Origin: Bdellovibrionales bacterium
GTDB lineage: Bacteria; Bdellovibrionota; UBA1018
Length of the DNA: 64,000 nt
Direction of reading: 5' to 3'
Assembly: GCA_018266355.1 (NCBI GenBank)
Contig: JAFEAP010000027.1
Coordinates: 1-64,000 of the forward strand
Each line of letters opens with the position of its first letter. The stretch's first letter is position 1. The translations under genes were made by a program, and so were the position numbers. Below are positions 23,562 through 32,549 of the stretch, piece by piece. The notes under the pieces are model-generated. The model worked only from the letters and a program-made list of their open reading frames with translations. It did no database searches and was not told where the DNA came from.

Positions 23562-24679
23562 GCGCCGAATTCCTGAAACCCGGGCAGTACGCGGAATGGG
23601 ACGCGTTCGTGAACGCGCATCCCCTTTCGACGGTCTTCCACCTGAGCGCGTGGAACCGGATCGCGAAGAAGGTCTACGGCATCGAGAACACGATCGCGGT
23701 TTCGCGCGGCCCGAGCGGCCAGATTCGCGGCGGAACGACGCTCTTCTTCGCGAAGCGTCCGGGCAGCTGGTACGTGACGAGCGGAATTTTCGGCGCTTAC
23801 GGGCCGATTCTGGGCGACCGCGAAGCCCTTCGCGAGGTGCTCGACGCCGCGAAGGATTACGCGCGCGGGCGGAAGGCGAAATACCTCCACTTGAAGGCCC
23901 TCGAAGGTCCGAAAGGGAAGAACGATTTCACCCACCCGAGCTACGATCGCCAGGACATCTGGGTGACGGCGTTCATGGCGGTCGGGGGGACGGCGGAAGA
24001 ACTTTGGAAGTCGCTCCCCGGACCGATGCGCACGAAAGTGCGGAAGGCGGAGAAGAGCGAGCTCGGAATCCGCTGGGCGAGCGCTTCGGGAGCGGGCGGC
24101 GCCGGAATCGACGAACGCGAGCTCAAGGAATTCTACGACGTCCTCGCGGACAACATGCACCGCAAGGGTTCCCCGATTTACGGTTACGCGTTCATGCAGG
24201 AGATCATGCGCGAATTCGCCGACGGGAAAGCCGAAGTCGAGGCGGACACGCTGATCCTCGAACTCAAGTCGGGCGAAGCGGGCGCCGACGGGAGCGGTAA
24301 GGCCGAAGTGGTGTCGGGCGCGATGGTCCTTCGTCACAAAGGGGTCGTTTACGTCCCGTTCGTCAGCTCGCGCTCGAAATTCTTCCCGCTGCGGCCGAAT
24401 AACCTGCTTTATTGGGAAATCATCCGCGATGCGAATCGGCGCGGCAACGCCTGGCTCGATTTCGGAACTTCGATCCGAGGCGCCTCCACTTTGCAGTTCA
24501 AAGAGAGCTGGGGCGCGGCCACCTATCCCGTGGTTTCGTACGTTTATTCCGAGTCGGGCGAGAAGATCCGGCTCGATGCCGGCGCGAAATCCGTCCAGTT
24601 CGGCGTCGAGCTCTGGAAGAAGCTCCCGCGCGGAGTCGCGGATCGGCTCGGACCGGTCCTCTCGAAACTGATGGTCTAG
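23558..24679 (+). CDS. FemAB/GNAT-like aminoacyl- or acyl-transferase
   Basis: This encodes 373 residues starting at GTG 23558 with AAAGGAG upstream, overlapping the flippase stop (GTGA). STVFHLSAWNRIAKKVYG near residue 22, MRTKVRKAEKSELG near 155 and the C-terminal LYWEIIRDANRRGNAWLDFGTS...TLQFKESWGA are the usual blocks of FemAB-like proteins with duplicated GNAT folds. Such enzymes add amino acids from tRNA to cell-wall precursors or lipids. Position next to an MprF-type flippase suggests a lipid or polyprenol acceptor. It is the last gene of the operon. Confidence 0.83.
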   Translation: MSAEFLKPGQYAEWDAFVNAHPLSTVFHLSAWNRIAKKVYGIENTIAVSRGPSGQIRGGTTLFFAKRPGSWYVTSGIFGAYGPILGDREALREVLDAAKDYARGRKAKYLHLKALEGPKGKNDFTHPSYDRQDIWVTAFMAVGGTAEELWKSLPGPMRTKVRKAEKSELGIRWASASGAGGAGIDERELKEFYDVLADNMHRKGSPIYGYAFMQEIMREFADGKAEVEADTLILELKSGEAGADGSGKAEVVSGAMVLRHKGVVYVPFVSSRSKFFPLRPNNLLYWEIIRDANRRGNAWLDFGTSIRGASTLQFKESWGAATYPVVSYVYSESGEKIRLDAGAKSVQFGVELWKKLPRGVADRLGPVLSKLMV

Positions 24680-24724
24680 GGCCGGCCTCGACGCTTGCGG
24701 ATCGAAGGTCCGTTCACGACGTCA

Positions 24725-25126
24725 TTACATCACGTCGCAGTTCACGAACACGTGCTTGCCGGCGGCGTCCAGCGAAAGGTGCTGGCGCGTGTATTTCGGC
24801 GTATTCGAGTCGAGGTCGGAAGACGTATAGGCGCTCGAGTCGCCGATCGTGAGCGTCGTAGAAAGGTGATAGCCGTCGGAGCACGGACCGCCGTCGGAAG
24901 CGCAGACTTGTTCGAGGCGGGTAGTGAGGATCGCTTTTCCGACCGGGGTATGTTCGCCCTTCGTCGTGACCGTCGCTTGGGCGTGCTCGACGTTACCCAT
25001 GTTTCCTCCGCCCGCTTCGTCTTCCGAATACATCGCGTCGCACTGGACGATCGGAGGAGCGGCGAAAACGGAGGAGGTCGTGAGCGCGATCGCGAGCAGG
25101 GGCATGAGGGCGGCGAGTTTGGTCAT
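24725..25126 (-). CDS. Small exported protein of unknown function
   Basis: This encodes 133 residues from the ATG at 25126 with GAGG 6 nt upstream; a longer in-frame start at 25165 lies before the ribosome site. The signal peptide is MTKLAALMPLLAIALTTSSVFA. The mature part of about 110 residues has four cysteines, consistent with two disulfides, and is beta-like. It converges with the FemAB-like gene 45 bp away. No family recognised. Confidence 0.68.
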   Translation of the reverse strand: MTKLAALMPLLAIALTTSSVFAAPPIVQCDAMYSEDEAGGGNMGNVEHAQATVTTKGEHTPVGKAILTTRLEQVCASDGGPCSDGYHLSTTLTIGDSSAYTSSDLDSNTPKYTRQHLSLDAAGKHVFVNCDVM

Positions 25127-25219
25127 AGGATCCTCGGCTTTAATATTCGGGGTTTTGTTGCGCACGGGCGGCCGGCGAAATGCCGACCGCCCGTCGCGGT
25201 GTGAGGGACTTTGCGAGGC

Positions 25220-26416
25220 TTACTGCGCGGCCGTGATGGCCATGCAGGCGCTCGCGGCGTTATAGTAGTTCCCGTAAGAGAGCGAAAACGTCTTTCCGTT
25301 CACGCTAATCGAAGCGACGTAATCCGGAGTCACTTGTTGCCAGTAGTCGAGGCATTGGGACTGGATTTCCGAGGCGCGGAATCCGGTGAAGACGAACGGG
25401 CGACCTTGGATGGTGCCCTTCTTCGTGATCGAAGCCGGGTGGGCGATGTTGTAGCGAAGCACGGCTTTTTGGGCCGCCGCCGAGTAGTAGTTACCGAAAG
25501 ACAGCGGGTAGACCTGGCCGTTGACGGTCACCTTCGAGGCGTAGTCGATCGAGAAATTCGCGACGTTGATCAATTCGGCGACTTCGGCGTCGGAGAGCGA
25601 ATTGCTGATCGCGAAATGCACGTCGTTGATGGCGAGTTCGGTCTTACCGAGCCGCGGGTTCCCGCGGGAGTCCGCGTTCAGGAGCGCGATCGCGCACATT
25701 TGGGTCGACGAGAGGTAGTTCCCGAACGAGAGGCTCGCGATCGATTGGCCGGATGAATTCGACATTTTGTTCACGTACGAGAGGTTAGCCGACTGAAGGT
25801 ATGCCGAGCAGCTCGAAATGAACTCTTGGGCCGTGCGACCGGTGAAGAGAACCGGGTTCCCTTGGATCGCTCCGCTGAATTCGTAGCCCGGGCGTCCACC
25901 GTCCGGAATCGGGTGATTCGGCATCGGCTCGATCACGACGACCGGACCGTTACCGCCCTTGTGGCGCGGACCGTTCGCGGCTTGGATGAGGGCGCCGGTA
26001 TCCATCACCATTTGGTACCAGTCCTTTTGCGTATTCAACGCGAGGACGGTGAGGTTGATGTCGGTCGCCATCGTGAGGAGGCTGTTCTTCAAGTCTTCGA
26101 GCGAGGATTGGATCTGATAGTTCGAGGCGTTTTGATTCACGAGGTTCCGGATGTGCGAGACCGAGTTCTCGAAGTTCTGAAGGCGGCCGTTCAGCTTTTG
26201 GTTCACGCCGATGCGGGTGCTGATGCGGATCGACTGGCGAACTTGTTGGACCGACGCGAGGAGATCGTAAACGGCGTCGAGGATTTCACGGTCCGACGCG
26301 ATCGCGCGGGATTGGACGGCGGTTTGGGCGTGTACGGTCGGAACGTTCACGGTCGGCGAAAGCGTGCCGACGGCGGTCGTGAGGGAGAGCAGGGCGAAAA
26401 TGGACTTCTTCAACAT
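25220..26416 (-). CDS. Secreted protein with coiled coil and repeated FGNYY modules
   Basis: This encodes 398 residues. The signal peptide (about 1-30) is followed by a helical region, residues 35-130, with heptad-like spacing (RLQNFENSVSHIRNLVNQN), then a Gly/Pro linker. The rest has three related modules, each with LSFGNYL/LSFGNYY/LSYGNYY plus an alanine- or cysteine-containing helix. Two are preceded by IQG-x-P-x-x-FTG and a Cys-x3-Y/W segment. The modules look like internal duplications. The function is unknown; secretion and repeats suggest a surface or cargo role. Confidence 0.68.
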   Translation of the reverse strand: MLKKSIFALLSLTTAVGTLSPTVNVPTVHAQTAVQSRAIASDREILDAVYDLLASVQQVRQSIRISTRIGVNQKLNGRLQNFENSVSHIRNLVNQNASNYQIQSSLEDLKNSLLTMATDINLTVLALNTQKDWYQMVMDTGALIQAANGPRHKGGNGPVVVIEPMPNHPIPDGGRPGYEFSGAIQGNPVLFTGRTAQEFISSCSAYLQSANLSYVNKMSNSSGQSIASLSFGNYLSSTQMCAIALLNADSRGNPRLGKTELAINDVHFAISNSLSDAEVAELINVANFSIDYASKVTVNGQVYPLSFGNYYSAAAQKAVLRYNIAHPASITKKGTIQGRPFVFTGFRASEIQSQCLDYWQQVTPDYVASISVNGKTFSLSYGNYYNAASACMAITAAQ

Positions 26417-26523
26417 GGGGGAACCTCGGGGTTAAGGTTGGGGGTTGAGCGGTGGCGACTTTTAACATGGAAGGAATCCGCACTCTACAAAAAAATGACC
26501 AAATTAGTCAGGAATTAGAGTTT

Positions 26524-26551
26524 TGAAAAATATCGATTAAAATCGGATATT
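26524..26551 (-). terminator. Terminator after the caspase-like gene
   Basis: On the minus strand the stop codon of the 26551-27783 gene begins a stem of 9-10 bp with one bulge and a TTTA loop, followed by TTTTTC. It is weak in GC but correctly placed. Confidence 0.45.
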
Positions 26552-27783
26552 TAACGAGATTCGTAGGGCCGATAGAGCGGAGAATCGGCGGAGACCCGGA
26601 TATTGAAGACCCCGTTTCGATCGAGTTTCGGGAGTGCCGGTGTGATCGATCCGCTCGGGCGGAATCCGTTCAGACGATACGTCTCGCGCGTCCAATTCCG
26701 GCGCACGCTTTCGATCACGCGCTCGCGAAGGAGGGAGGGGGTTTCGTCGGCGACGATCGTTTGGATCGGATTCAGGATCCGAACCGGCGCTCCGCCGTCC
26801 CTGCCCGTTTCGAGCTCGCGACGCGTGTCGGCCAGCGTATCGGCGAAGATTTTCGCGCGGACCTCTTCCGGCGGCGACGCCGAGGAGAAACCGAGGACCA
26901 GGTACGCGTTCGGGAAAAGGAGCTTCATGCGCGCCGGCTCGTTCGCGAGGTGTTCCCCGTCGTAGAGCATCGTTTCGGGAAGGATGCGTTCGAGATTCGT
27001 GATCTTGCAGTTCTCGTAGCGTCCCGGGCCGAGGCATTTTTCCGCCGAGGCGCGGCGGGTGTATTCGTATTGCTTCGTCTCGGGGCCGTATTCGCGCGCG
27101 AGCCGAGCTTTGTAGAACTCGAAAGAATTCACGATCGACGCGGATCCGATCATCCGGGACCGGCCCGCTCCTCCGGAACGGTAAATCCGCTCGATTTCCG
27201 AGGGGCGCAGGTAACTTCCGTCCGCCGCGTGCGGTTCGAGATTCGTCATCGTGTTGCATCCGCCGAGGAACGCGAAGCGAATCGAGGCGAAGGCGGCGCG
27301 CGCGGCCCTCGAATTCGCGATCGTGTCGAGCAGCGTCGGCATGAAGAGGAATCCGCTTTCCTCGTTGTTGTGCCATCCTTCGCTGATCACGTGGTGGCCG
27401 CCGATCAGGAACAAGCGCGGCGCCGGTCCCCGGAGCACGGATCGATCGAACCATTTCGTGCCGTCGAGGTTCGCGGAGGGAACCGCGCCGACGCGGCCGC
27501 CGGAGTCGGGGCGGGATTCTCCCAATTCGAAATCGTAATTCGAGATCGCGAATGGATTATCCTCGGGCTTGCGCCAGTCGATCGGGGCGACCAAGGTCGT
27601 GAGTTTCGGGCCGCCGTCGGTTTTCCCTTCACGGTAGGCGTTTCGGATCACCTCGAAGGTCGCCGTTCGATTCAGGGGTACCCAAAGGAGGCGCTCGGCC
27701 GGACGCGCGCGCGCCGCTTCGTCGGCGAAGGCCGCCGAGGCGATGAGCGACAAAAACGCGCAAACTCCGATCCAAAAACGCAT
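26551..27783 (-). CDS. Exported protein with caspase/CHAT-like His-Cys pattern
   Basis: This encodes 410 residues with a signal peptide (1-20, ending ASAAFADE). Residues 122-136 read PRLFLIGGHHVISEG, a hydrophobic strand ending in Gly-His-His. Residues 168-177 read IRFAFLGGCN, a second strand ending in Cys176. This strand-His / 45 residues / strand-Cys order is the catalytic arrangement of clan CD peptidases (caspase, CHAT, gingipain). No other family is recognised, and the similarity is by pattern only. The C-terminal 200 residues are helical and charged. It could be an exported protease or an inactive homologue. Confidence 0.6.
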   Translation of the reverse strand: MRFWIGVCAFLSLIASAAFADEAARARPAERLLWVPLNRTATFEVIRNAYREGKTDGGPKLTTLVAPIDWRKPEDNPFAISNYDFELGESRPDSGGRVGAVPSANLDGTKWFDRSVLRGPAPRLFLIGGHHVISEGWHNNEESGFLFMPTLLDTIANSRAARAAFASIRFAFLGGCNTMTNLEPHAADGSYLRPSEIERIYRSGGAGRSRMIGSASIVNSFEFYKARLAREYGPETKQYEYTRRASAEKCLGPGRYENCKITNLERILPETMLYDGEHLANEPARMKLLFPNAYLVLGFSSASPPEEVRAKIFADTLADTRRELETGRDGGAPVRILNPIQTIVADETPSLLRERVIESVRRNWTRETYRLNGFRPSGSITPALPKLDRNGVFNIRVSADSPLYRPYESR

Positions 27784-27849
27784 AAAGGAGGTTCCGCGCG
27801 ACTCTTTAGCAGAAAATAACGCAAAGAGTCATTAGTCTTTTATAAACGA

Positions 27850-28836
27850 CTACCGGTTTTTTGCCCTTCGGTTCGCGACCGCTCGCAGAACGAGGAAAGT
27901 GATCACCGCGTAAGTCGATCCCCAAAGGATATCGAGCAGATAGTGGTGGTTCAGATACACCGCCGAGAAACACATGATCAGATAGAAGAGTACGGCGAAC
28001 GTCCGAAGCGATCCGATCGAAAACGCGAAGAGGACCGAGAGGAGCGGGTAGGCGACGTGGAGCGAGGGAATCGCGCCGAAGACGTCGGCCGCGCGGCCGT
28101 ACATCCCCGTGAAAAAATGCGTCCCGAGGAGCTGGTCGAATCGGATCGCACCCGCCGCGCTCGCCGGCGTGTCCATGCGCGCGGGGCCGAGGCCGTACTC
28201 GGCGACGTACCAGGGCGGCGCCGCCGGGAACCAATAATAGGTCGAATACCCGAGCATGTTCACCATGAAGAACGCCCACGTGACGAACGGACCGAGGATC
28301 TCCGCCTTCCGGCGCACGACGGGGTCCTTCGCGAAATAGGGCAGTACGAACGCGTGATAGGCCGAGATTCCGACGTAGATCGCGATGAAGAAAAGGTAGA
28401 AGAAGCCCGTGATCAGGTCGAGGATCGGCAGCGTGTGTTTCTGGCACCACTCGTTCGGGGTAAGTCGTCCTTCCGGCGTGTCGATGCCGAAGAAACGCTT
28501 GTCGAATTCGTAGGGGAACGAGACGTGCACTTCGCCGCGGAGGTAGTCCGCGTAATAGCGCATGCTATCGTAGACGATCCCCGTGAGGAGCACCGGAAAG
28601 AGGAATCGAAGCACGACCGCCGCCGTCGGGCCGCCGAGGGAGAGCACGACGATCACGGCGCCGATGAGGAAATGATCGGGTCGGAGTCCGCCGAGCGCGT
28701 GGAGCGCGAGCCAATAGACGAGGACGAACGCCGAAGGTCCGAACTTCCGGAGCGGAGAAAGCGAGTTCCACCACGCCGGCCAGCGGGATTTTTCTCGGGC
28801 GATGAATCGAGAGGGCATTTCGAGGAGCGTGCTCAT
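27850..28836 (-). CDS. AUR1-like PAP2 inositolphosphotransferase candidate
   Basis: This encodes 328 residues with about six helices. Motifs GYSTYYWFPAAPPWYV at 196-211, FGAIPSLHVAYP at 253-264 (His260) and LNHHYLLDILWG at 295-306 (His298, Asp302) match the AUR1/IPC-synthase branch of the PAP2 superfamily rather than plain lipid phosphatases. AUR1 moves phosphoinositol from phosphatidylinositol to ceramide. With inositol-phosphate synthase and a CDP-alcohol transferase in the same window, an inositol-lipid product is a reasonable inference. It is the last gene of a minus-strand run with the MFS and MMPL genes. Confidence 0.8.
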   Translation of the reverse strand: MSTLLEMPSRFIAREKSRWPAWWNSLSPLRKFGPSAFVLVYWLALHALGGLRPDHFLIGAVIVVLSLGGPTAAVVLRFLFPVLLTGIVYDSMRYYADYLRGEVHVSFPYEFDKRFFGIDTPEGRLTPNEWCQKHTLPILDLITGFFYLFFIAIYVGISAYHAFVLPYFAKDPVVRRKAEILGPFVTWAFFMVNMLGYSTYYWFPAAPPWYVAEYGLGPARMDTPASAAGAIRFDQLLGTHFFTGMYGRAADVFGAIPSLHVAYPLLSVLFAFSIGSLRTFAVLFYLIMCFSAVYLNHHYLLDILWGSTYAVITFLVLRAVANRRAKNR

Positions 28837-28851
28837 GGTCGGGTTCCGTTC

Positions 28852-30114
28852 TCAGTCCGTTTCGAGGTAATTCAAATCGCGGCCGAAGGTTTCGTCGAGG
28901 CGCGAGAGCGCGAAGAACGCGATCGCGAGGCAAACCGCTCCGACCGTCATCGCCGCCGGGATCAATCCGAGCGAAGGCGAGAGCGCCCGGAAACCGAGGG
29001 TCAGCGGCACGACGGCGCCGCGCACGAAGTTCGGCGTCGAGATCGTCACCGTCGCGCGCAGGTTCGTCCCGAATTGTTCGGCCGCGACCGTGCAGAAGAG
29101 CGCCCAGTAACCGGTGCCCAAGCCGAGCAGGAAGCAGATCGTATAGAACGCCTCGGGCGAGACTCCCGCCGAGCGTCCGTAGACCGCGACAAAGAACGCC
29201 GTTACGGCGAGGAAAATCCCGATCGCGCGCTTCCGCGAACCGAGGAACTGCGAAAGCAGGCCGGCGAAGACGTCGCCGAGCACGATGCCCGCGTATCCGT
29301 AGAGGATCGACTTCGCGCCGGTGACCGGCCCGCTCACGCCGAGCGAGACCGCGAGCTCGGGCGCGAACGTCATCAGGATGCCGACCGCGTACCAAAGCGG
29401 CACGCCGACGAGGATGCAGAGCAGGTAGCGGATGACGCGATGACGGTTCCGAAGCAGCATGCCGAGGTCGCCGCGCACGACTTTCGTGTCCGAAACGACG
29501 CCGTGGAAAAGCCCGGACTCGCGCAGCCGGATCCGCAGCACGAGGAGCACGACGCCGAGGATTCCGCCGATCGCGTAGCACGCGCGCCAATCGAAGAATT
29601 CCGAGATCGATCCGCCGAAGACCGCGCCGCAGATCCCGATCGAGGCGACGACCGTCGTCCCGAGCCCACGGATCTCGCGCGGGAGCGACTCCGCGACGAG
29701 CGTGATCGCGGCGCCGAGTTCTCCCGCGAGGCCGACGCCGGCGAGGAAGCGGAGGATCCCGTACTGGGTCGTGTTCGTCACCATCGCGTTCAGCAGGTTC
29801 GCGACCGAATAGAGCGCGATCGATCCGAAAAGGACCGAGATGCGGCCCCTCTTGTCGCCGAGGATCCCCCAGATGATCCCGCCGACGAGCATGCCGAACA
29901 TCTGGAGGTTGATCAGCGTCACGCCCGTGTTCAGGACGTCCTCACCCGAGAGGCCGAGTCCCTTGAGCGAAGGCACGCGCACGATCGAGAAGAGCGTGAG
30001 GTCGTAGATGTCGACGAAGTATCCGAGCGCGCCGACGATCACCGGCGGGATCAGGACGTCCTTCAGAGCGTATTTTCGGGCCGGCGCGAGTCCGGACTCA
30101 ACTCGGGTTTCCAT
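28852..30114 (-). CDS. MFS transporter
   Basis: This encodes 420 residues from the ATG at 30114 with GGAAG upstream. Twelve hydrophobic segments are present. The loop 2-3 motif reads GDKRGRISVL, and FDIYDLT-like text (YFVDIYDLTLF) in helix 1 resembles metabolite:H+ symporters for organic acids, betaine or sugars. The start lies inside the end of the MMPL gene (52-nt overlap), and the AUR1-like gene follows 15 bp after its stop, so all three are one operon. The substrate is unknown. Confidence 0.85.
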   Translation of the reverse strand: METRVESGLAPARKYALKDVLIPPVIVGALGYFVDIYDLTLFSIVRVPSLKGLGLSGEDVLNTGVTLINLQMFGMLVGGIIWGILGDKRGRISVLFGSIALYSVANLLNAMVTNTTQYGILRFLAGVGLAGELGAAITLVAESLPREIRGLGTTVVASIGICGAVFGGSISEFFDWRACYAIGGILGVVLLVLRIRLRESGLFHGVVSDTKVVRGDLGMLLRNRHRVIRYLLCILVGVPLWYAVGILMTFAPELAVSLGVSGPVTGAKSILYGYAGIVLGDVFAGLLSQFLGSRKRAIGIFLAVTAFFVAVYGRSAGVSPEAFYTICFLLGLGTGYWALFCTVAAEQFGTNLRATVTISTPNFVRGAVVPLTLGFRALSPSLGLIPAAMTVGAVCLAIAFFALSRLDETFGRDLNYLETD

Positions 30115-32549
30115 GCGGGATTCTTCCGTTCTTTTCGATTTTTCATCACGATCAGGATCGCGGGCAGGGCGAACATCGCCGCCGCCACGCAAGTCATCTC
30201 GCCGAGCACGGCGAGCAGGCCGAAGCTCACGAAGGCCTGGTTCGAGGCGATGAGGAGCGATCCGTAGCCGACGGTCGTCGTGAACGAGCAGAGGACGACC
30301 GCGCCGCCGGTATCGCGGATGACTTTCAGGATGTCCGCGCCGCGCTCCTCGCGGTAGCGCGAGAAGACGTTCACCCCGTAATCGACGCCGATTCCGAACG
30401 TGATCGGGAGCGCGATGAAATTCAGGAAGTTGATCTTGAACCAGTAAGCGAGCACCGCGCCGACGAGCCAGAGCACGCCGAGGAAGAGCGCGAGCAACAC
30501 CGGCGCGAAGACGCGCGGACGGCGGAAGAGCACGATCACGAGGAGCACGACCGCGGAGAAAGCGAAGAGGGTCGCGCGCGGACCGTCGCGGTTGATCGAC
30601 TCGATCATGTCGGAAGAGATCGGCAGCGAGCCCGCGACCGGCGTTCCCGGGGCGACCGAATCGGCGATCTCGCGCAGGCTGTGCACGAAGGAGATGAGGT
30701 TATCGCCGTCGTTCGTCACCGTGTTCAGCGGCGGCTCGATCAGGACGAGCTTGCCGATCGAACCGTCCTTTTCGGTGAACTTGCCGAGGACGAGCGCGGG
30801 CAGATCGGTGACCGCGATCGGCTTGAAGGTCTCCGGTCGGATGAAGTCCGAGACGAGCTTCGCCTCCTTCGGATCGAGCTGCGCGCGGATCGACGGCGGG
30901 AGGAGACGGCTGATCTCGCGGAGAATCTTGATCTTCTCCGGCTGATCCTTCGGCACGAAATCGTCGAGGATCGAGACGTTATGGATCAGGCTCGTCGGCC
31001 CGTCCGCCTTCATCTTCGCCTTGTACTTCTCGGCCAGGATCGCGGCGTGCGCGCGGTCGTGAGGAAGGGCGACCATCGGAGAGAGGTAGCGCCCGAAGAT
31101 CTCGTCGACGTACTTCGAGTAATAGCCGGAGCCGTGCTCGATCGAGTATTTGTTCCGCAGCTTCGAGAGGTCGGTCTCGATGATCGAGGAGTTATAGCGG
31201 AAGAGCATCGCGCCGGAAAAGAGCGTGAGGGCGACGCTGATCCAAGCGATCGTGCCCGGGAATTTCGAGACGAGGTGGGCGATCGATCCCGCGACCCACG
31301 ATTTCGGCTTCGCGCGCTTCGGCTCGAGCGTGCGGAATCTATCGAAGATCGTGAGGAGCGCGGGCATCACCGTGAAAGTCGAGATCCAGCAAAGCACCAT
31401 CCCGATGAGGCCGATGATGCCGAATTGCTTGAAGCCCCGGAACCCGGTGAGGGCGAGCGAGCCGTAGGAGAGGCCGGCCGCGAGCGCCGCCGTCCAGGTC
31501 GCCGAAGCCGTGTGGGTGATCGAAACGTCGAGGGCGGTCTCGTGGTCGAGGTGGTTACGGCGTTCCTCGAGGTAGCGCGCGAGGAGGATGATCGGGAAGT
31601 TGATCCCGTTCCCGAGGACGATCGAGCCGAGGAAGGCCGAATTCGCGTTCAGGTAACCGACGGCGAAATACGCCGCGCCGAACGTCCAGAAAGTGCCGTA
31701 AAAGAGCGCGATCAGGAGCGCCGTCGACGCGCGCACCGCGCGGTAGAAGACGACCATCGCCGCCGCGACGAGGATCGCGACGAGCACGGTCGAGAGTTCG
31801 AGGTCCTCGACGAGCGCGGCCTGTTCCTCGATCGTGTTTTGGACGCCGCCCGCGTACTCGATTTCGAGGTCCTTCGCGTAATTCTTCTTCGGATCGAGTT
31901 CGGCGATCGCCTTCACGACGGCCTTCTTCAGTTTGTCGCCCGAGCCGTTCGAGGGCTTATAGACGAGGAGCACGCGCTTCTTCTCGTCGGGCGTCGCGTA
32001 GTAGCCGTCGGGGAACTTGTCGTAGTTCGAGGTTTGGCCGGCGTACTTCTTCTCGATCGCGTGGAAGTCGAGCGAGGGCTCGTCGACGTTTACGCCCGCG
32101 AAGATGGTGAGGGGATTCCGGATGATCTTCTCGTACTCGAGCCGGTTCCTCACGTAATCGCGGATCCGTTTCAAGTCCGGCAGGTCGATGTAGAGCGCGC
32201 GCCGGGCTTTGAAGAAATCGAGCTCCTTCGCGATGTTGTACTCGACGCTCGCGATGACGTCCTTCGGCTCGGCGTTCAGTTTCGCGGCGAGGTCCTCGAC
32301 GAACCGCCGAGAGTTCGCGGCGTCGTCCGAGAAAACGAGGACGGAAAGGTTATCGATCGACTCGAGCCGGGAACGGACTTCGTTCAAGTCGAGGACCGAG
32401 CGGGCGCTCGTCGGCAGAAGTTCCTCGAGGTCGGTGCGGAGGTTTTTGTAGAGCTTCGCGGAATAGTAGAACCCGCCGACCGAAAAAACGGAGGCTGCGA
32501 GAAAAATTGGAACTGCGAGTCGAGTCAGCAGTCGGGTCGTACGGTGCAT
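30063..32549 (-). CDS. RND superfamily MMPL-type exporter (HpnN-like)
   Basis: This encodes 828 residues. It has the duplicated RND layout: one N-terminal helix, a periplasmic loop (about 35-245), a six-helix bundle (about 250-430), a second loop and a second bundle (about 645-805). GNGINFPIILLARYLEERR and TFGIGVDYGVNVFSRYREE are equivalent helix-4 segments, with Asp-Tyr-Gly only in the second. The length matches hopanoid/MMPL lipid exporters rather than AcrB-type pumps. It probably moves a lipid from the inner membrane outward. It leads the operon with MFS and AUR1-like genes and is divergent from mlaE. Confidence 0.87.
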   Translation of the reverse strand: MHRTTRLLTRLAVPIFLAASVFSVGGFYYSAKLYKNLRTDLEELLPTSARSVLDLNEVRSRLESIDNLSVLVFSDDAANSRRFVEDLAAKLNAEPKDVIASVEYNIAKELDFFKARRALYIDLPDLKRIRDYVRNRLEYEKIIRNPLTIFAGVNVDEPSLDFHAIEKKYAGQTSNYDKFPDGYYATPDEKKRVLLVYKPSNGSGDKLKKAVVKAIAELDPKKNYAKDLEIEYAGGVQNTIEEQAALVEDLELSTVLVAILVAAAMVVFYRAVRASTALLIALFYGTFWTFGAAYFAVGYLNANSAFLGSIVLGNGINFPIILLARYLEERRNHLDHETALDVSITHTASATWTAALAAGLSYGSLALTGFRGFKQFGIIGLIGMVLCWISTFTVMPALLTIFDRFRTLEPKRAKPKSWVAGSIAHLVSKFPGTIAWISVALTLFSGAMLFRYNSSIIETDLSKLRNKYSIEHGSGYYSKYVDEIFGRYLSPMVALPHDRAHAAILAEKYKAKMKADGPTSLIHNVSILDDFVPKDQPEKIKILREISRLLPPSIRAQLDPKEAKLVSDFIRPETFKPIAVTDLPALVLGKFTEKDGSIGKLVLIEPPLNTVTNDGDNLISFVHSLREIADSVAPGTPVAGSLPISSDMIESINRDGPRATLFAFSAVVLLVIVLFRRPRVFAPVLLALFLGVLWLVGAVLAYWFKINFLNFIALPITFGIGVDYGVNVFSRYREERGADILKVIRDTGGAVVLCSFTTTVGYGSLLIASNQAFVSFGLLAVLGEMTCVAAAMFALPAILIVMKNRKERKNPAWKPELSPDSRRPENTL

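Noticed and set aside
27943-30267. Plus-strand 774-codon frame
   Set aside because: Antisense of the AUR1-like and MFS genes. Its Arg/Glu/Asp-rich composition is what the complement of hydrophobic membrane-protein codons gives.
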